Assembly (NCBI GenBank): GCA_964354155.1
Contig: CAYGYG010000011.1
Span: forward strand, 1 to 64,000
Direction of reading: 5' to 3'
Length of the DNA: 64,000 nt
Origin: CAYGYG01 sp964354155
Lineage (GTDB): Bacteria; Hydrothermota; Tepidihabitantia; SM23-42; CAYGYG01
Part shown: positions 51,249 to 59,054 of the stretch, in pieces
How positions within the stretch are numbered: the stretch's first letter is position 1
Layout: each line of letters begins with the position of its first letter
Notes under the pieces: generated by a model
Told to the model about the DNA's origin: nothing
Database searches by the model: none
The model's input: only the letters and a program-made list of their open reading frames with translations
Program-made: the position numbers and the translations under genes

Positions 51249-51674
51249 ATGACCAAACAACTCTACACCGCCGGCCATGCCCTGGCCGGCGTCAACGCCC
51301 GCCTGCCCGAGATCGAAACGTGGCCCAACCAGTTCCGAAAATACGAAATCACCATCGTCGGTCCGGAATTTACCTCGGTCTGTCCGAGGACCGGGTTGCC
51401 CGACTTCGGAACGATCACGGTTTGCTATCTCCCGGCCAAGGCCTGCGTCGAGCTCAAATCATTCAGGATGTACCTTCTCGCCTACCGTAACCTCGGTATC
51501 TTCTACGAGAATGCGGTCAACCGTATTCTCAAAGACTTTGTGGCCGCCTGCCGCCCAGCCTGGGCTTTGGTTCGTGGTGATTTCAACGTCCGCGGCGGAA
51601 TGAAGACAACGGTGGAAGCGAGATATAGGATGCGTTGGCCGAGACGAGGGACGTCCGTTCGCTCTGCTCACTAG
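51249..51674 (+). CDS. queF: NADPH-dependent 7-cyano-7-deazaguanine reductase
   Basis: Reduces preQ0 to preQ1 in queuosine synthesis. A 141-residue, type I (unimodular) QueF: FTSVCPRTGLPDFG holds the catalytic Cys45 and Asp52, and ELKSFRMYLLAYRNLGIFYENAVNRI is the QueF motif with the substrate-binding Glu68. The natural end of the family is near RGGMKTTVEARY; the last 15 or so residues are arginine-rich and are encoded by the CGTCC-type repeat DNA that follows, a 3' extension created by repeat invasion. Other queuosine genes are not in the window. Confidence 0.95.
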   Translation: MTKQLYTAGHALAGVNARLPEIETWPNQFRKYEITIVGPEFTSVCPRTGLPDFGTITVCYLPAKACVELKSFRMYLLAYRNLGIFYENAVNRILKDFVAACRPAWALVRGDFNVRGGMKTTVEARYRMRWPRRGTSVRSAH

Positions 51675-51738
51675 GACGAAGGACGTAGGACGGGAAACGA
51701 CGCGGAGCAGCGGAAAAGAGTCAACCGGTGACAGAGAA

Positions 51739-51835
51739 GTTCTAAATCCTAATCTCTAAATTCGAAACAAATCCCAAACCTGAAATCTCAATGCATCGAA
51801 CAACAGGTTCTTCCCTTAGGATTTAGAATTTAGGA
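51739..51835. repeat. TAAATCC-type 7-nt periodic repeat
   Basis: Units TAAATCC, TAATCTC, TAAATTC and the reverse form GGATTTAGAATTTAGG flank a short spacer, so the block is a loose inverted repeat. Same type as 7552-7612. Confidence 0.6.
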
Positions 51836-51859
51836 ATTGGCGCTTGCCCCTGCGGGGCA

Positions 51860-52756
51860 TCAGCCTCTCGGGTGGAAGGTCTTGTGGACTTCCTTCAAGT
51901 ACTCCCGGTCGATATGGGTATAGATCTGGGTAGTCTTGATATCCGCATGCCCCAACATCTCCTGCACCGCCCGCAGGTCTGCCCCACCTTCTAGGAGATG
52001 CGTGGCGAAAGAGTGACGGAAGGTATGCGGTGTAATGCGCTTTCTCAGGCCAGTCTTTCTTACGTGGCCTTTGAGAATCTTCCAGAAACCCATGCGAGAC
52101 AGCTTCCCGCCCCGCTGGTTGACGAACAGGCAGTCAGTAGATCGTTTTCTGAGCAAACCCGGCCGGCAATCCCTGAGATACTTTCGCACCGCCGTGATCG
52201 CCTTGCGTCCGATCGGGACAATCCTCTCTTTGTCACCCTTGCCGACGACACGGACAAAACTGTTGTCGAGAAGGATCTCGCCGAGCCTAAGATTGAGCAG
52301 CTCCGATATGCGCAGCCCTGCCCCATACAGGACTTCGAGCATGGCGCGGTCCCGGAGCCCGGCGGCCGAACTTGTGTCTACCGTGTCGATTATGGTTGCA
52401 ACCTCCTCGGCCGAGAGCACCGGCGGCAGGCGGCGCGTCAACTTGGGCGCTTCAAGCTCTGCCGCCTCGTTCTTCTTGATCAATTCGTTCTCATCAAGAT
52501 AGCCAAAAAAAACTTTCAGCGAAGTAATCTTGCGGGCGATCGAGGCGGGCGCAAGACCAAGTTCATGCATCACCCTCACATACTCGCGCAACATCTCGCG
52601 CGTGACGGCATTGAAGTCGAGGACTTTTCTTCTTCCAAGAAAATTGACAAACCCGGTTAGATCGCCGATGTAGGATTGAATGGAAGTCCGGGCCCGACCG
52701 CGGACCAGCAAGTAGTGTTCAAAACCCTCGAGTGAGAAGACGGGGTCAACGTTCAA
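51860..52756 (-). CDS. xerD: tyrosine recombinase XerC/XerD
   Basis: 298 residues, the typical Xer length. The N-terminal SAM-like domain (1-100) is followed by the catalytic domain with R149 (GLRISELL), K173 (VGKGDKER), H244-x2-R247 (HTFRHSF), H270 (LGHADIKTTQIYTH) and the nucleophile Y279. All active-site residues are present. Likely role is resolving chromosome dimers at dif; no dif site or att repeat is visible nearby and only one Xer gene is in the window. The TTG start lacks a ribosome site, so the exact start is uncertain. It follows the anti-sigma gene by 37 nt. Confidence 0.9.
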   Translation of the reverse strand: MNVDPVFSLEGFEHYLLVRGRARTSIQSYIGDLTGFVNFLGRRKVLDFNAVTREMLREYVRVMHELGLAPASIARKITSLKVFFGYLDENELIKKNEAAELEAPKLTRRLPPVLSAEEVATIIDTVDTSSAAGLRDRAMLEVLYGAGLRISELLNLRLGEILLDNSFVRVVGKGDKERIVPIGRKAITAVRKYLRDCRPGLLRKRSTDCLFVNQRGGKLSRMGFWKILKGHVRKTGLRKRITPHTFRHSFATHLLEGGADLRAVQEMLGHADIKTTQIYTHIDREYLKEVHKTFHPRG

Positions 52757-52793
52757 TTATTTCGCCGGCTCGCGAGACAATGGCGGTCGCGGC

Positions 52794-53372
52794 CTATTCC
52801 TGAATCCGCTTTCGTTCAAGCAACAGCTCCTCACTAACCAGCTGTCGGAGACGACGAGGCTCAATGGCCCGGAAATCCCACTGTGACTCATCAAGCTCAG
52901 GAATCTCGACTAAGTGCGTGATTATGCTCTCCAGTTCGTACTGGGGCATCGCCCGAATCTGGTAAATCAAGGCAGAATCGAGCACCGTGCCGGGAGCGTC
53001 GGCCATATTCTTTTCTTCTCCCCGGCTCAACACATAGGCCAAGCCAAGAAGAAGGCCGAGGCCGGCAAGGGCAACCGGTACCGACCACAACGGGAAAACA
53101 CGCTGACGGCAACACACAATCTTCTGGTGCACTTCAACCACAAAGCTCTGCCAGAAGGTCTCAGTCATAACTGGCCGGCGCTCGGTGCAGACCGCGTCGG
53201 TTATGGTGCGCAGGAACGCAAGTTCGGCCTGGCAGCAAGGACACGCATCAACGTGCTCTTCGACCTCAGCGAGCTCGCCAGGATCAAGTTCGCCGCACAC
53301 ATAGTCAATCAGCTTCTCGTGGAGCCCAGGATAACCGCAGCCGCGGCCGAATATGTTGTTGATTTCATGCAT
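52794..53372 (-). CDS. anti-sigma factor with zinc-binding ZAS motif
   Basis: 192 residues. The zinc anti-sigma motif is H40-x3-C44-x2-C47 within EEHVDACPCCQAEL, and a transmembrane helix spans about residues 93-115 (FPLWSVPVALAGLGLLLGLAYVLS), leaving a C-terminal extracytoplasmic part (about 75 residues) that could sense envelope signals. It starts 1 nt after the stop of the ECF sigma gene, the normal pairing for a sigma/anti-sigma switch. The target operon is not identified. Confidence 0.85.
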   Translation of the reverse strand: MHEINNIFGRGCGYPGLHEKLIDYVCGELDPGELAEVEEHVDACPCCQAELAFLRTITDAVCTERRPVMTETFWQSFVVEVHQKIVCCRQRVFPLWSVPVALAGLGLLLGLAYVLSRGEEKNMADAPGTVLDSALIYQIRAMPQYELESIITHLVEIPELDESQWDFRAIEPRRLRQLVSEELLLERKRIQE

Positions 53373-53373
53373 A

Positions 53374-53931
53374 TTATACCTTGTTCTTTAAGTAATTTCT
53401 CAAGTTATTGACAGCCTGATGATGGCTTGCCTTGATCGTTCCGATCGATCGCCCCATGTGCTCGGCGATCTCCTTGTAGGACAGGCCCTCGAGCTGTTTC
53501 AAGCTGAATACCGCGCGCTGCACTTCGGGCAACATCGCAATTGCCTCGTTGATAGCCTTTCCGACCATGCGTCGCCGATAAGTGGCCTCGGGATTGTAGG
53601 TGGAAATCCCTTCGAACGGGTATTCCAGGCTGACTTCCCTGGGCTTCTTCTTCAGAAAGTTTATGCAACTGTTGACCGCTATCCGGTAGAGCCAGGTCGA
53701 AAAACTGGACCGGCCGTTGAACTTGCCGATTGCTTTGTACGCCTTGACAAACGTCTCCTGAGCCAGTTCTCGGGCATCGTTCTGGTCGCGCAGAATACGA
53801 TAACATAGATTGTATATGCGAACCTCGTTTCTGATTACCAGTTCGTCAAAAGCAGCTAAGTCACTTGCTTTCGCTTTGCGGACAAGCTCATCGTCGCTCG
53901 TCCTCTCTGTTTTAGACAATTCGACAACCAT
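53374..53931 (-). CDS. RNA polymerase ECF sigma factor
   Basis: 185 residues. Region 2 (RNEVRIYNLCYRILRDQNDARELAQETFVKAYKAIGKFNGRSSFSTWLYRIAVNSCINFLKKK) and region 4 (LPEVQRAVFSLKQLEGLSYKEIAEHMGRSIGTIKASHHQAVNNLRNYL) are complete, joined by a short linker. RpoE-like group. It directly precedes its anti-sigma and follows larC by 6 nt without a clear ribosome site, so it may be translated by coupling from larC. Confidence 0.95.
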   Translation of the reverse strand: MVVELSKTERTSDDELVRKAKASDLAAFDELVIRNEVRIYNLCYRILRDQNDARELAQETFVKAYKAIGKFNGRSSFSTWLYRIAVNSCINFLKKKPREVSLEYPFEGISTYNPEATYRRRMVGKAINEAIAMLPEVQRAVFSLKQLEGLSYKEIAEHMGRSIGTIKASHHQAVNNLRNYLKNKV

Positions 53932-53937
53932 AAGTGT

Positions 53938-55092
53938 TTACTTAATGGCTTTTAGGTTGAATTCACGGAGTATGGCCTCGTTCAATCTGGCGAGCGGCAA
54001 ACCCCGGCGCCGCGCGATCTTCTTCAAGTCATCGTACTCTAAAGTCATTCTCTCCCCTTCGCCAATCTTTCTCACCTTGTACCGGATCCTCCCATAACTG
54101 CTGTTAAAACTGCGAATCTTGCGCTCCAGCACTCGTCTTTCAACCTCTGCTATCCTGATACCCAAAGTCGACGTTTCAATGAAGATCATAGATAGGAGTT
54201 CCTCAACATCGTCGCGCCGCGCAATGACACTCAGAATCAACCCCGGACGGGACTTCTTCTGGATCGTCGGCGTCAGATAGACATCAAGCGCCCCGGCTTC
54301 GAAGAGGCGATCGAACAGGTAGTCAAAGATCTGAGGGTTCTGATCGTCTAGATTCGTCTCAAGCATGGTAATAACATCATAATGGCCGGTCTTGGCTTGA
54401 CCAAGAAACACGCGCAGCAGGTTTGGATAATGCCCCTCTTCCCTACTACCCGCGCCGTGACCGATCGCCAAGATCTTATCCAGCTTCAGGCCCGGGGCCG
54501 GCCGGGCAACGGTCGACAAGATCGCGGCACCGGTCGGGGTGACTAGCTCGCCCTCGACATCGAGGATTTCGACCGGCATGCCTTTGAGGAGATACGCCGT
54601 CGCAAAGTTGAACGCGGGCATCTTTCCGTGGGCCGTGCCGACATAGCCCTTGCCCGCCTTCAACGCACTTGTCGAAACCGCCTCAACCTTGAGGGCCTCA
54701 ATGGCCAACAGCGCTCCGGCTACATCGATAAGGGTGTCGAGATCGGCCAGTTCATGAAGCTGCGGGCGTTTTCTTCGATGGGCCTGGGCCTCGGCGGCCA
54801 GGATCCGCTTGATGATCTGGATACCGGTATGCTTGACATAAGGCGAAAGCCCGGAGCGGGCCAGCGCCGGAATGAACCGGTCAACCGTGAGCCGACTTTG
54901 GAATCTGAAGGAAACCTGCTTGGCGCCGATCGTCTGGCGCCTCACCTCGCGGATCTGAATTTTGAGACGCGAAAAACCCAATTTTCGTATCTGTTTCTCC
55001 AGATAGGCAACCGGAACTCCCAGGTCCACCAAGGCGGCAATGATCATGTCCCCGCTGACACCGAAAAACGGGTCGAAGTGGAGTACTCTCAT
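53938..55092 (-). CDS. larC: nickel-pincer cofactor biosynthesis protein LarC
   Basis: 384 residues. Inserts nickel into the pyridinium dithiocarboxylate mononucleotide to finish the nickel-pincer (NPN) cofactor, first known from lactate racemase. The N-terminal HFDPFFGVSGDMIIAALVDLG is the family signature, HRKRPQLHELADLDTLIDVAGALLAIEAL carries the His-rich metal region, and EGELVTPTGAAIL and METNLDDQNPQIFDYLFDRLFEAGALDVYLTPI-type segments follow. Translated as one frame here, whereas some bacteria split it into larC1 and larC2. The start overlaps larB by 4 nt. Confidence 0.93.
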   Translation of the reverse strand: MRVLHFDPFFGVSGDMIIAALVDLGVPVAYLEKQIRKLGFSRLKIQIREVRRQTIGAKQVSFRFQSRLTVDRFIPALARSGLSPYVKHTGIQIIKRILAAEAQAHRRKRPQLHELADLDTLIDVAGALLAIEALKVEAVSTSALKAGKGYVGTAHGKMPAFNFATAYLLKGMPVEILDVEGELVTPTGAAILSTVARPAPGLKLDKILAIGHGAGSREEGHYPNLLRVFLGQAKTGHYDVITMLETNLDDQNPQIFDYLFDRLFEAGALDVYLTPTIQKKSRPGLILSVIARRDDVEELLSMIFIETSTLGIRIAEVERRVLERKIRSFNSSYGRIRYKVRKIGEGERMTLEYDDLKKIARRRGLPLARLNEAILREFNLKAIK

Positions 55093-55832
55093 AAACGGTT
55101 GAGCAGTGAAGCAAAGTAGCCCGCGCCAAAGCCATTGTCAATGTTGACAACGACGATCCCAGGTGCACACGCGTTGAGCATGGTGAGAAGCGCCGCGACC
55201 CCTTGAAAGCTCGCGCCGTAGCCGACGCTGGTCGGCACGGCGATTATCGGCTTGCCAACCAACCCACCGACAATGCTCGGCAGAACCCCGTCCATGCCGG
55301 CAACCACGATCAGGATGCGGCAGCCATCGATCAGCCGGTGATGGGCAAGCAGCCGATGGATGCCGGCAACACCGACATCATAAATCCGCCGCACGCGGTT
55401 GCCAAAGATTTCACAGACCAGGGCGGCCTCCTCGGCCACCCGTTGATCACCGGTCCCCGCGCTGATAACCCCCACCACGCCCCGGGCACGCGCCGGCTCT
55501 CTCTTGCCGGCGAGGAATATGCCAGCATCCGAATAGTACTTACCCCTGGTCAGGCCCCGCTTTACCGCGCGTGCCTTGACCGGATCAAGACGGGTGACGA
55601 TTACGCGTCCCTCACGCCGCAGCAGAACACGGGCAATGCCAACGATTTGACGCGCGGTCTTCGACGGTCCGAAAATCACCTCCGGGTAGCCGCGGCGCAG
55701 CGAACGATGGGTGTCGACCTTGGCAAATCCTAAGTCTTCGAAAGGAAGATACTTCAGCCGGGCTGACGCTCGGTCAACCGAGGTCTTGCCTTGCTTGATA
55801 TCGCGCAGCAACCCTTTGATCTTGTCGCGCAC
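55089..55832 (-). CDS. larB: nickel-pincer cofactor biosynthesis protein LarB
   Basis: 247 residues. Carboxylates and hydrolyses nicotinate adenine dinucleotide to pyridinium-3,5-biscarboxylate mononucleotide, the first step toward the NPN cofactor. GYPEVIFGPSKTARQIVGIARVLL is the LarB-specific N-terminus, and the AIR carboxylase-like part reads VGVISAGTGDQRVAEEAALVCEIFGNRVRRIYDVGVAGIHRLL and VVAGMDGVLPSIVGGLVGKPIIAVPTSVGYGASFQGVAALLTMLNACAPGI. The GTG start shares one base with the recR stop (TAGTG). LarE and LarA are not in the window. Confidence 0.93.
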   Translation of the reverse strand: MRDKIKGLLRDIKQGKTSVDRASARLKYLPFEDLGFAKVDTHRSLRRGYPEVIFGPSKTARQIVGIARVLLRREGRVIVTRLDPVKARAVKRGLTRGKYYSDAGIFLAGKREPARARGVVGVISAGTGDQRVAEEAALVCEIFGNRVRRIYDVGVAGIHRLLAHHRLIDGCRILIVVAGMDGVLPSIVGGLVGKPIIAVPTSVGYGASFQGVAALLTMLNACAPGIVVVNIDNGFGAGYFASLLNRL

Positions 55833-56425
55833 TACTCGATCTCCCGCCGGCCGTCAAGCGCGCGCCCCACGGTGATTTCATCGGATAAGTCAAGATCGCT
55901 GCCCATCGGTATGCCCCGGGCAATCCGGGTAATCCGGATGCCCAGCGGTTTGAGCAACTTGGCGATGTAGATCGCGGTCGCTTCACCCTCGGTCGTCGGA
56001 TTCGTGGCGACGATGATTTCCCTAATCGTGTTCTTTTCAACCCGGAAGAGCAATTCCCTAATCTTCAGCTCGTCCGGGCCGACGTTGTCGATCGGCGAAA
56101 TCGCGCCGTGCAGAATGTGATACAAGCCCTTATATCGTCCCGTCTTTTCGATGATCACGACATCGGCCGGCTCCTCGACCACGCAGATCATGTCCTGGTG
56201 CCGCAGAATATCGGAACAGAACTTGCAGGGATCGATTTCGGTGAAGTTGAAACAGGTAGAGCAGTACTTGAGACGGGCCTTCGCCTCCTTGATGGCTCCC
56301 GCTAACTCATCGACTTCGTCCCGGGTCATCCGCAGAATGAAAAAGGTCAAACGCTGGGCGGTCTTGCGGCCGATGCCGGGCAGCTTCTGAAGCTCGCTAA
56401 TGAGTCGTTCGAGAACCGGTGTCAT
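55832..56425 (-). CDS. recR: recombination mediator RecR
   Basis: 197 residues, full length. HhH region LQKLPGIGRKTAQRLTFFIL, the four-cysteine zinc finger CSTCFNFTEIDPCKFC, the Toprim domain (ICVVEEPADVVIIEKTGRYKGLYHILHGAISPIDNVGP) and the C-terminal LARGIPMGSDLDLSDEITVGRALDGRR are all present. With RecO/RecF it loads RecA at gaps. dnaX and the YbaB gene, frequent partners of recR, are not adjacent; larB follows instead. Confidence 0.97.
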   Translation of the reverse strand: MTPVLERLISELQKLPGIGRKTAQRLTFFILRMTRDEVDELAGAIKEAKARLKYCSTCFNFTEIDPCKFCSDILRHQDMICVVEEPADVVIIEKTGRYKGLYHILHGAISPIDNVGPDELKIRELLFRVEKNTIREIIVATNPTTEGEATAIYIAKLLKPLGIRITRIARGIPMGSDLDLSDEITVGRALDGRREIE

Positions 56426-56652
56426 GCCTTGCCTTTCTTAAGCTGCCGAATCGCTTCGTCGGCCGATATCTCCCCCCGGGTCAGCCGGTCGATCACTCGC
56501 CGGCGGCGGTTCCTGCCGAGCACTCGGACCAGCATGAGCAATCCGATTACCACAACCAGCAGCGGCCAGTCCCGGGATAGACGACAGACCCCGAGGTTAT
56601 TGAGCCAAATCAATGCCGCCAAAACAAAGATGAAGACGGCGGCGCGCATCAC
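56422..56652 (-). CDS. small membrane protein with SHOCT-like tail
   Basis: 76 residues. Two hydrophobic helices (FIFVLAALIWLNNLGV, WPLLVVVIGLLMLVRVL) resembling the LiaF/DUF5668 transmembrane region, then a basic stretch and a SHOCT-like ending (VIDRLTRGEISADEAIRQLKKG). SHOCT-like tails are oligomerisation or binding modules. It overlaps recR and the upstream small gene by 4 nt on each side, so it belongs to a tightly coupled operon. Function unknown. Confidence 0.75.
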   Translation of the reverse strand: MMRAAVFIFVLAALIWLNNLGVCRLSRDWPLLVVVIGLLMLVRVLGRNRRRRVIDRLTRGEISADEAIRQLKKGKA

Positions 56653-56900
56653 GGGCCCCCTCCCTTGAGTAGATCTCTGATCTTGGCCGGCAGAGCGACG
56701 TTATCCAGCGGGAAGTGCTTGAGACCTTCGACAAACAGCGAGATCTTGGTTTCATTAGACAACGTTCGGTTGAGAATGATGAAGGGCCGGTCTTTAAGCC
56801 GGCAGAAGCCGCCCTGCCCAAAGAACTGATCATAGATCACCCGTATCGAGAACTGAGTTGCCACTTCTTCAAGGGCTTCCAGCATACCGATTTTCTTCAT
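56649..56900 (-). CDS. small protein of unknown function
   Basis: 83 residues from the ATG at 56900, which overlaps the stop of the MEMO1-AMMECR1 gene as ATGA; the longer open frame runs inside that gene. The sequence (MLEALEEVATQFSIRVIYDQFFGQGGFCRLKDRPFIILNRTLSNETKISLFVEGLKHFP) is a compact alpha/beta domain with one Cys in GGFCRLKDR. Short proteins with this wording occur next to varied housekeeping genes, but I know of no assigned role. Confidence 0.75.
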   Translation of the reverse strand: MKKIGMLEALEEVATQFSIRVIYDQFFGQGGFCRLKDRPFIILNRTLSNETKISLFVEGLKHFPLDNVALPAKIRDLLKGGGP

Positions 56901-58294
56901 GCGTCCGGCTCTGGCGTTTCGCGGATGATTTCCCCTTCGAAAGTGTAAACCTCGACGCCATCCCTCTTGAAGTCGTCGGGCGCAAGCCCCGCCTTGAAAC
57001 AGGCGTGCCTCAGAAAAGTCTCGCAATTCCAGTTCTCCTCAACGGCTACCTGCGGCAACAAAAGACCTTGATGGGGACCGCTCTTAACGACAACCCCATG
57101 GCGGCCAACCTTGATTTCGTCGAGGCCCCTGATCTTGTGGAGGGGCGAAAGGATGGTCACCTCAATCTCGATGCCGGCCAGCTCCTTCTTGGCAAGGGGC
57201 GGAAACCTCGGATCCTCAAATGCGGCCGCGGCCGCCATCGCCGGAATCGCCTGATACAGAGGCTTGATGCCTTCGACGTAGCCGATACAGCCGCGCAGCT
57301 GTCCCCGGCCCTTCAGAGTTACGAAGACACCCCGCGATTCCTTGAGCCGATTTAACGACGGGGCAAACCTGGGCAATGGTTCCCCGTTGATCAATTTCTC
57401 AAGAGCTTGGCGCGCCAGCGCCGTTACGGCCCGCTCCTCATCACGCGTGTAGGCCGGACAATTCAACACCAGGGCTGCAACGTATCCAACCACGTAGCCG
57501 CCCCGCACACCGGTGATATCGCTCGAGTTGGCGTACTTGAGAGTCAGAACCTTGCGGCCGCCGAGCCGGGCGGCGGCGATCTGCCCGGTGACAACCGCAC
57601 CCCCGCCGCAGGCCTGGGCCTTCTCTTGCTTAAGCAGTTCGGCGAGACCGGCCGGATCGAACGCCTCAAACTGCTTGATCGTGAACCGGTCGGTCGCAAT
57701 GCACTCATCATACGAATGACCATGATAGAGATCACTGGAAGCGACGATCAGAACATCCTCGCCCTTGAACGCACCGGCGATGGCGTTGCCGACCATCTTG
57801 CAGGTGCCGAGGCCCTGATCGCCCAGCATGATCGGAACAAAACTGAGGCCGGCTCGAACGCTCTGAAGGAATGGTAACTGGACCTCGAGGGAATGCTCTC
57901 CATCAAACAACTCGGGCCGGGTCACGATTCTCTCCTCGTGGGCGATAAGTCGCTTAACCCCCTCACGATCCAGAGCCATCCCGCCCAGCGGCGTGACCCA
58001 GTCACGTTCGGCATCGGTAACCGCGCCGGCAAAATAGGCCTGATGACTGGGTCCGATCAGAATGACCCTTCGGTACTCGTGCCCGGTCAACTGCCGGTAG
58101 GCCGCCGCCGCGACCGGACCGGAATACTCGTAGCCGGCATGCGGGGCAATGATCATGCGGACTTTCCCTTCAAAATCCACGCGCGGGGCGGCATCAATGA
58201 AACGTTTGACCATCGAAGCAAGGCGTTGCTTGTCCTGGGGGTAGAAACTGCCGCTGACGGCAGGGGGCCGAACCGGTCCGGGCAACTTAGCCAC
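56897..58294 (-). CDS. AmmeMemoRadiSam proteins B and A fused (MEMO1-AMMECR1)
   Basis: 465 residues from the GTG at 58294, which overlaps the DnaJ-TPR gene by 8 nt. Residues 1-270 are the Memo domain (RPPAVSGSFYP; IIAPHAGYEYSGPVAAAAYRQL; LIGPSHQAYFAG; FDGEHSLEVQLPFLQ; IVASSDLYHGHSYDECIATD), related to class III extradiol dioxygenases with His ligands retained. Residues 285-465 are the AMMECR1 domain (RGVFVTLKGRGQLRGCIGYVEGIKPLY, IEVTILSPLHKI, LLLPQVAVEENW). The third member, a radical SAM enzyme, is not in the window. The system is conserved but its reaction is unknown. Confidence 0.9.
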   Translation of the reverse strand: MAKLPGPVRPPAVSGSFYPQDKQRLASMVKRFIDAAPRVDFEGKVRMIIAPHAGYEYSGPVAAAAYRQLTGHEYRRVILIGPSHQAYFAGAVTDAERDWVTPLGGMALDREGVKRLIAHEERIVTRPELFDGEHSLEVQLPFLQSVRAGLSFVPIMLGDQGLGTCKMVGNAIAGAFKGEDVLIVASSDLYHGHSYDECIATDRFTIKQFEAFDPAGLAELLKQEKAQACGGGAVVTGQIAAARLGGRKVLTLKYANSSDITGVRGGYVVGYVAALVLNCPAYTRDEERAVTALARQALEKLINGEPLPRFAPSLNRLKESRGVFVTLKGRGQLRGCIGYVEGIKPLYQAIPAMAAAAAFEDPRFPPLAKKELAGIEIEVTILSPLHKIRGLDEIKVGRHGVVVKSGPHQGLLLPQVAVEENWNCETFLRHACFKAGLAPDDFKRDGVEVYTFEGEIIRETPEPDA

Positions 58295-58937
58295 CGCCAA
58301 ACAGACGGCCGAACAGACCCTTCTTGCCCTGGTTGGTGAGGCGCCCCAACTCACGGATCGCCGTCGCGTTCTTCGGATCCCAGTTGAGCGCTTCACGATA
58401 GAAGTAAATCGCTTTCTCCCGGTCATCGGTTTTCTCGTAGGCCAAGGCGAGGTTGATGTAGATCACCGGATTGAACAGCTCCCGCTTCAACGCCTCGTGC
58501 AACTTCTCCATCCCCTCCTGGGCATATTGCTTAGTGTGAACGAGGGCAAGGCCGAGATAGCTCAAGAAAATGGCTTTGTCCGGGTCATAGCGGTTGGCCA
58601 TTCTCAGGAGGTTGGCGGCCCGCCAATAGTCGCCTTGCTTGAGCAAAACCAGAGCCCGCCGGAAAGCATTCTTGGCCTGAACCAGGGTCGCGCTCTCAAT
58701 CGGCTTGCCGCTGCTATCGAGGTGGAGCGACTGGTCATAGTCTAACTTCGCCTGTTCACCGCTCAGCACTTTGTAGGCTTGGGTCACCAGGGCAAAACGG
58801 TCGTTGGCCTCCTTCTTTTCTTTCTCACTCTGAAACCGGTCGGGATGATACTGGCGCGCCAGCTTGAGATAGGCACTCTTGATTTCGGAAGCCGTGGCAC
58901 TCTTGGTTAAACCCAGTATTAGATAGTAGTCAAGCAT
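58287..58937 (-). CDS. DnaJ domain protein with TPR repeats
   Basis: 216 residues. The J-domain (DYYLILGLTKSATASEIKSAYLKLARQYHPDR) keeps the HPD motif that stimulates DnaK. After a linker, residues 85-205 form TPR-like repeats (AKNAFRRALVLLKQGDYWRAANLLRMANRYDPD; YINLALAYEKTDDREKAIYFYREALNWDPK). No zinc finger or client-binding domain of full DnaJ is present. The likely role is recruiting DnaK to a particular partner. The ATG follows a GAGGGAG with a very short spacing, 6 nt after the stop of a 23-codon ORF. Confidence 0.88.
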   Translation of the reverse strand: MLDYYLILGLTKSATASEIKSAYLKLARQYHPDRFQSEKEKKEANDRFALVTQAYKVLSGEQAKLDYDQSLHLDSSGKPIESATLVQAKNAFRRALVLLKQGDYWRAANLLRMANRYDPDKAIFLSYLGLALVHTKQYAQEGMEKLHEALKRELFNPVIYINLALAYEKTDDREKAIYFYREALNWDPKNATAIRELGRLTNQGKKGLFGRLFGGG

Positions 58938-58943
58938 GCTCCC

Positions 58944-59015
58944 TCAGCGGCCGCGCACCGGATCGGCCCAATTCTGTGCCTGTTTGCAGGCCTTCTGGCA
59001 ACACCGTCCTTCCAT
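58944..59015 (-). CDS. 23-residue cysteine-containing small ORF, near-leaderless
   Basis: A candidate small gene from ATG 59015 to TGA 58944. It starts MEGRCCQKACKQAQ and ends WADPVRGR, with three cysteines in a CC-x3-C arrangement. The ATG lies 10 nt after a TATAAT box, matching the spacing used by recognised genes here, and the stop lies 6 nt before the DnaJ-TPR start, so it may be a leader peptide or an independent small protein. No homology is recognised. Confidence 0.4.
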   Translation of the reverse strand: MEGRCCQKACKQAQNWADPVRGR

Positions 59016-59025
59016 CGTCGCCAAC

Positions 59026-59054
59026 ATTATACCAAAGATAAAAACGATTGTCAA
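59026..59054 (-). promoter_or_regulatory. promoter of the DnaJ-TPR operon, inside the TPR gene end
   Basis: Minus strand TTGACA (59049-59054), 17 bp, TATAAT (59026-59031). The stop codon of the upstream TPR gene lies within the -35 hexamer. Confidence 0.85.

Noticed and set aside
51100..51249. preQ1 riboswitch before queF
   Set aside because: The promoter leaves only about one nucleotide of leader, so no RNA aptamer can precede the start codon.
51860..52756. phage-type integrase marking an integrated element
   Set aside because: Length and motifs are those of housekeeping Xer recombinases, no att repeats or phage genes are nearby, and it ends a run of conserved genes.
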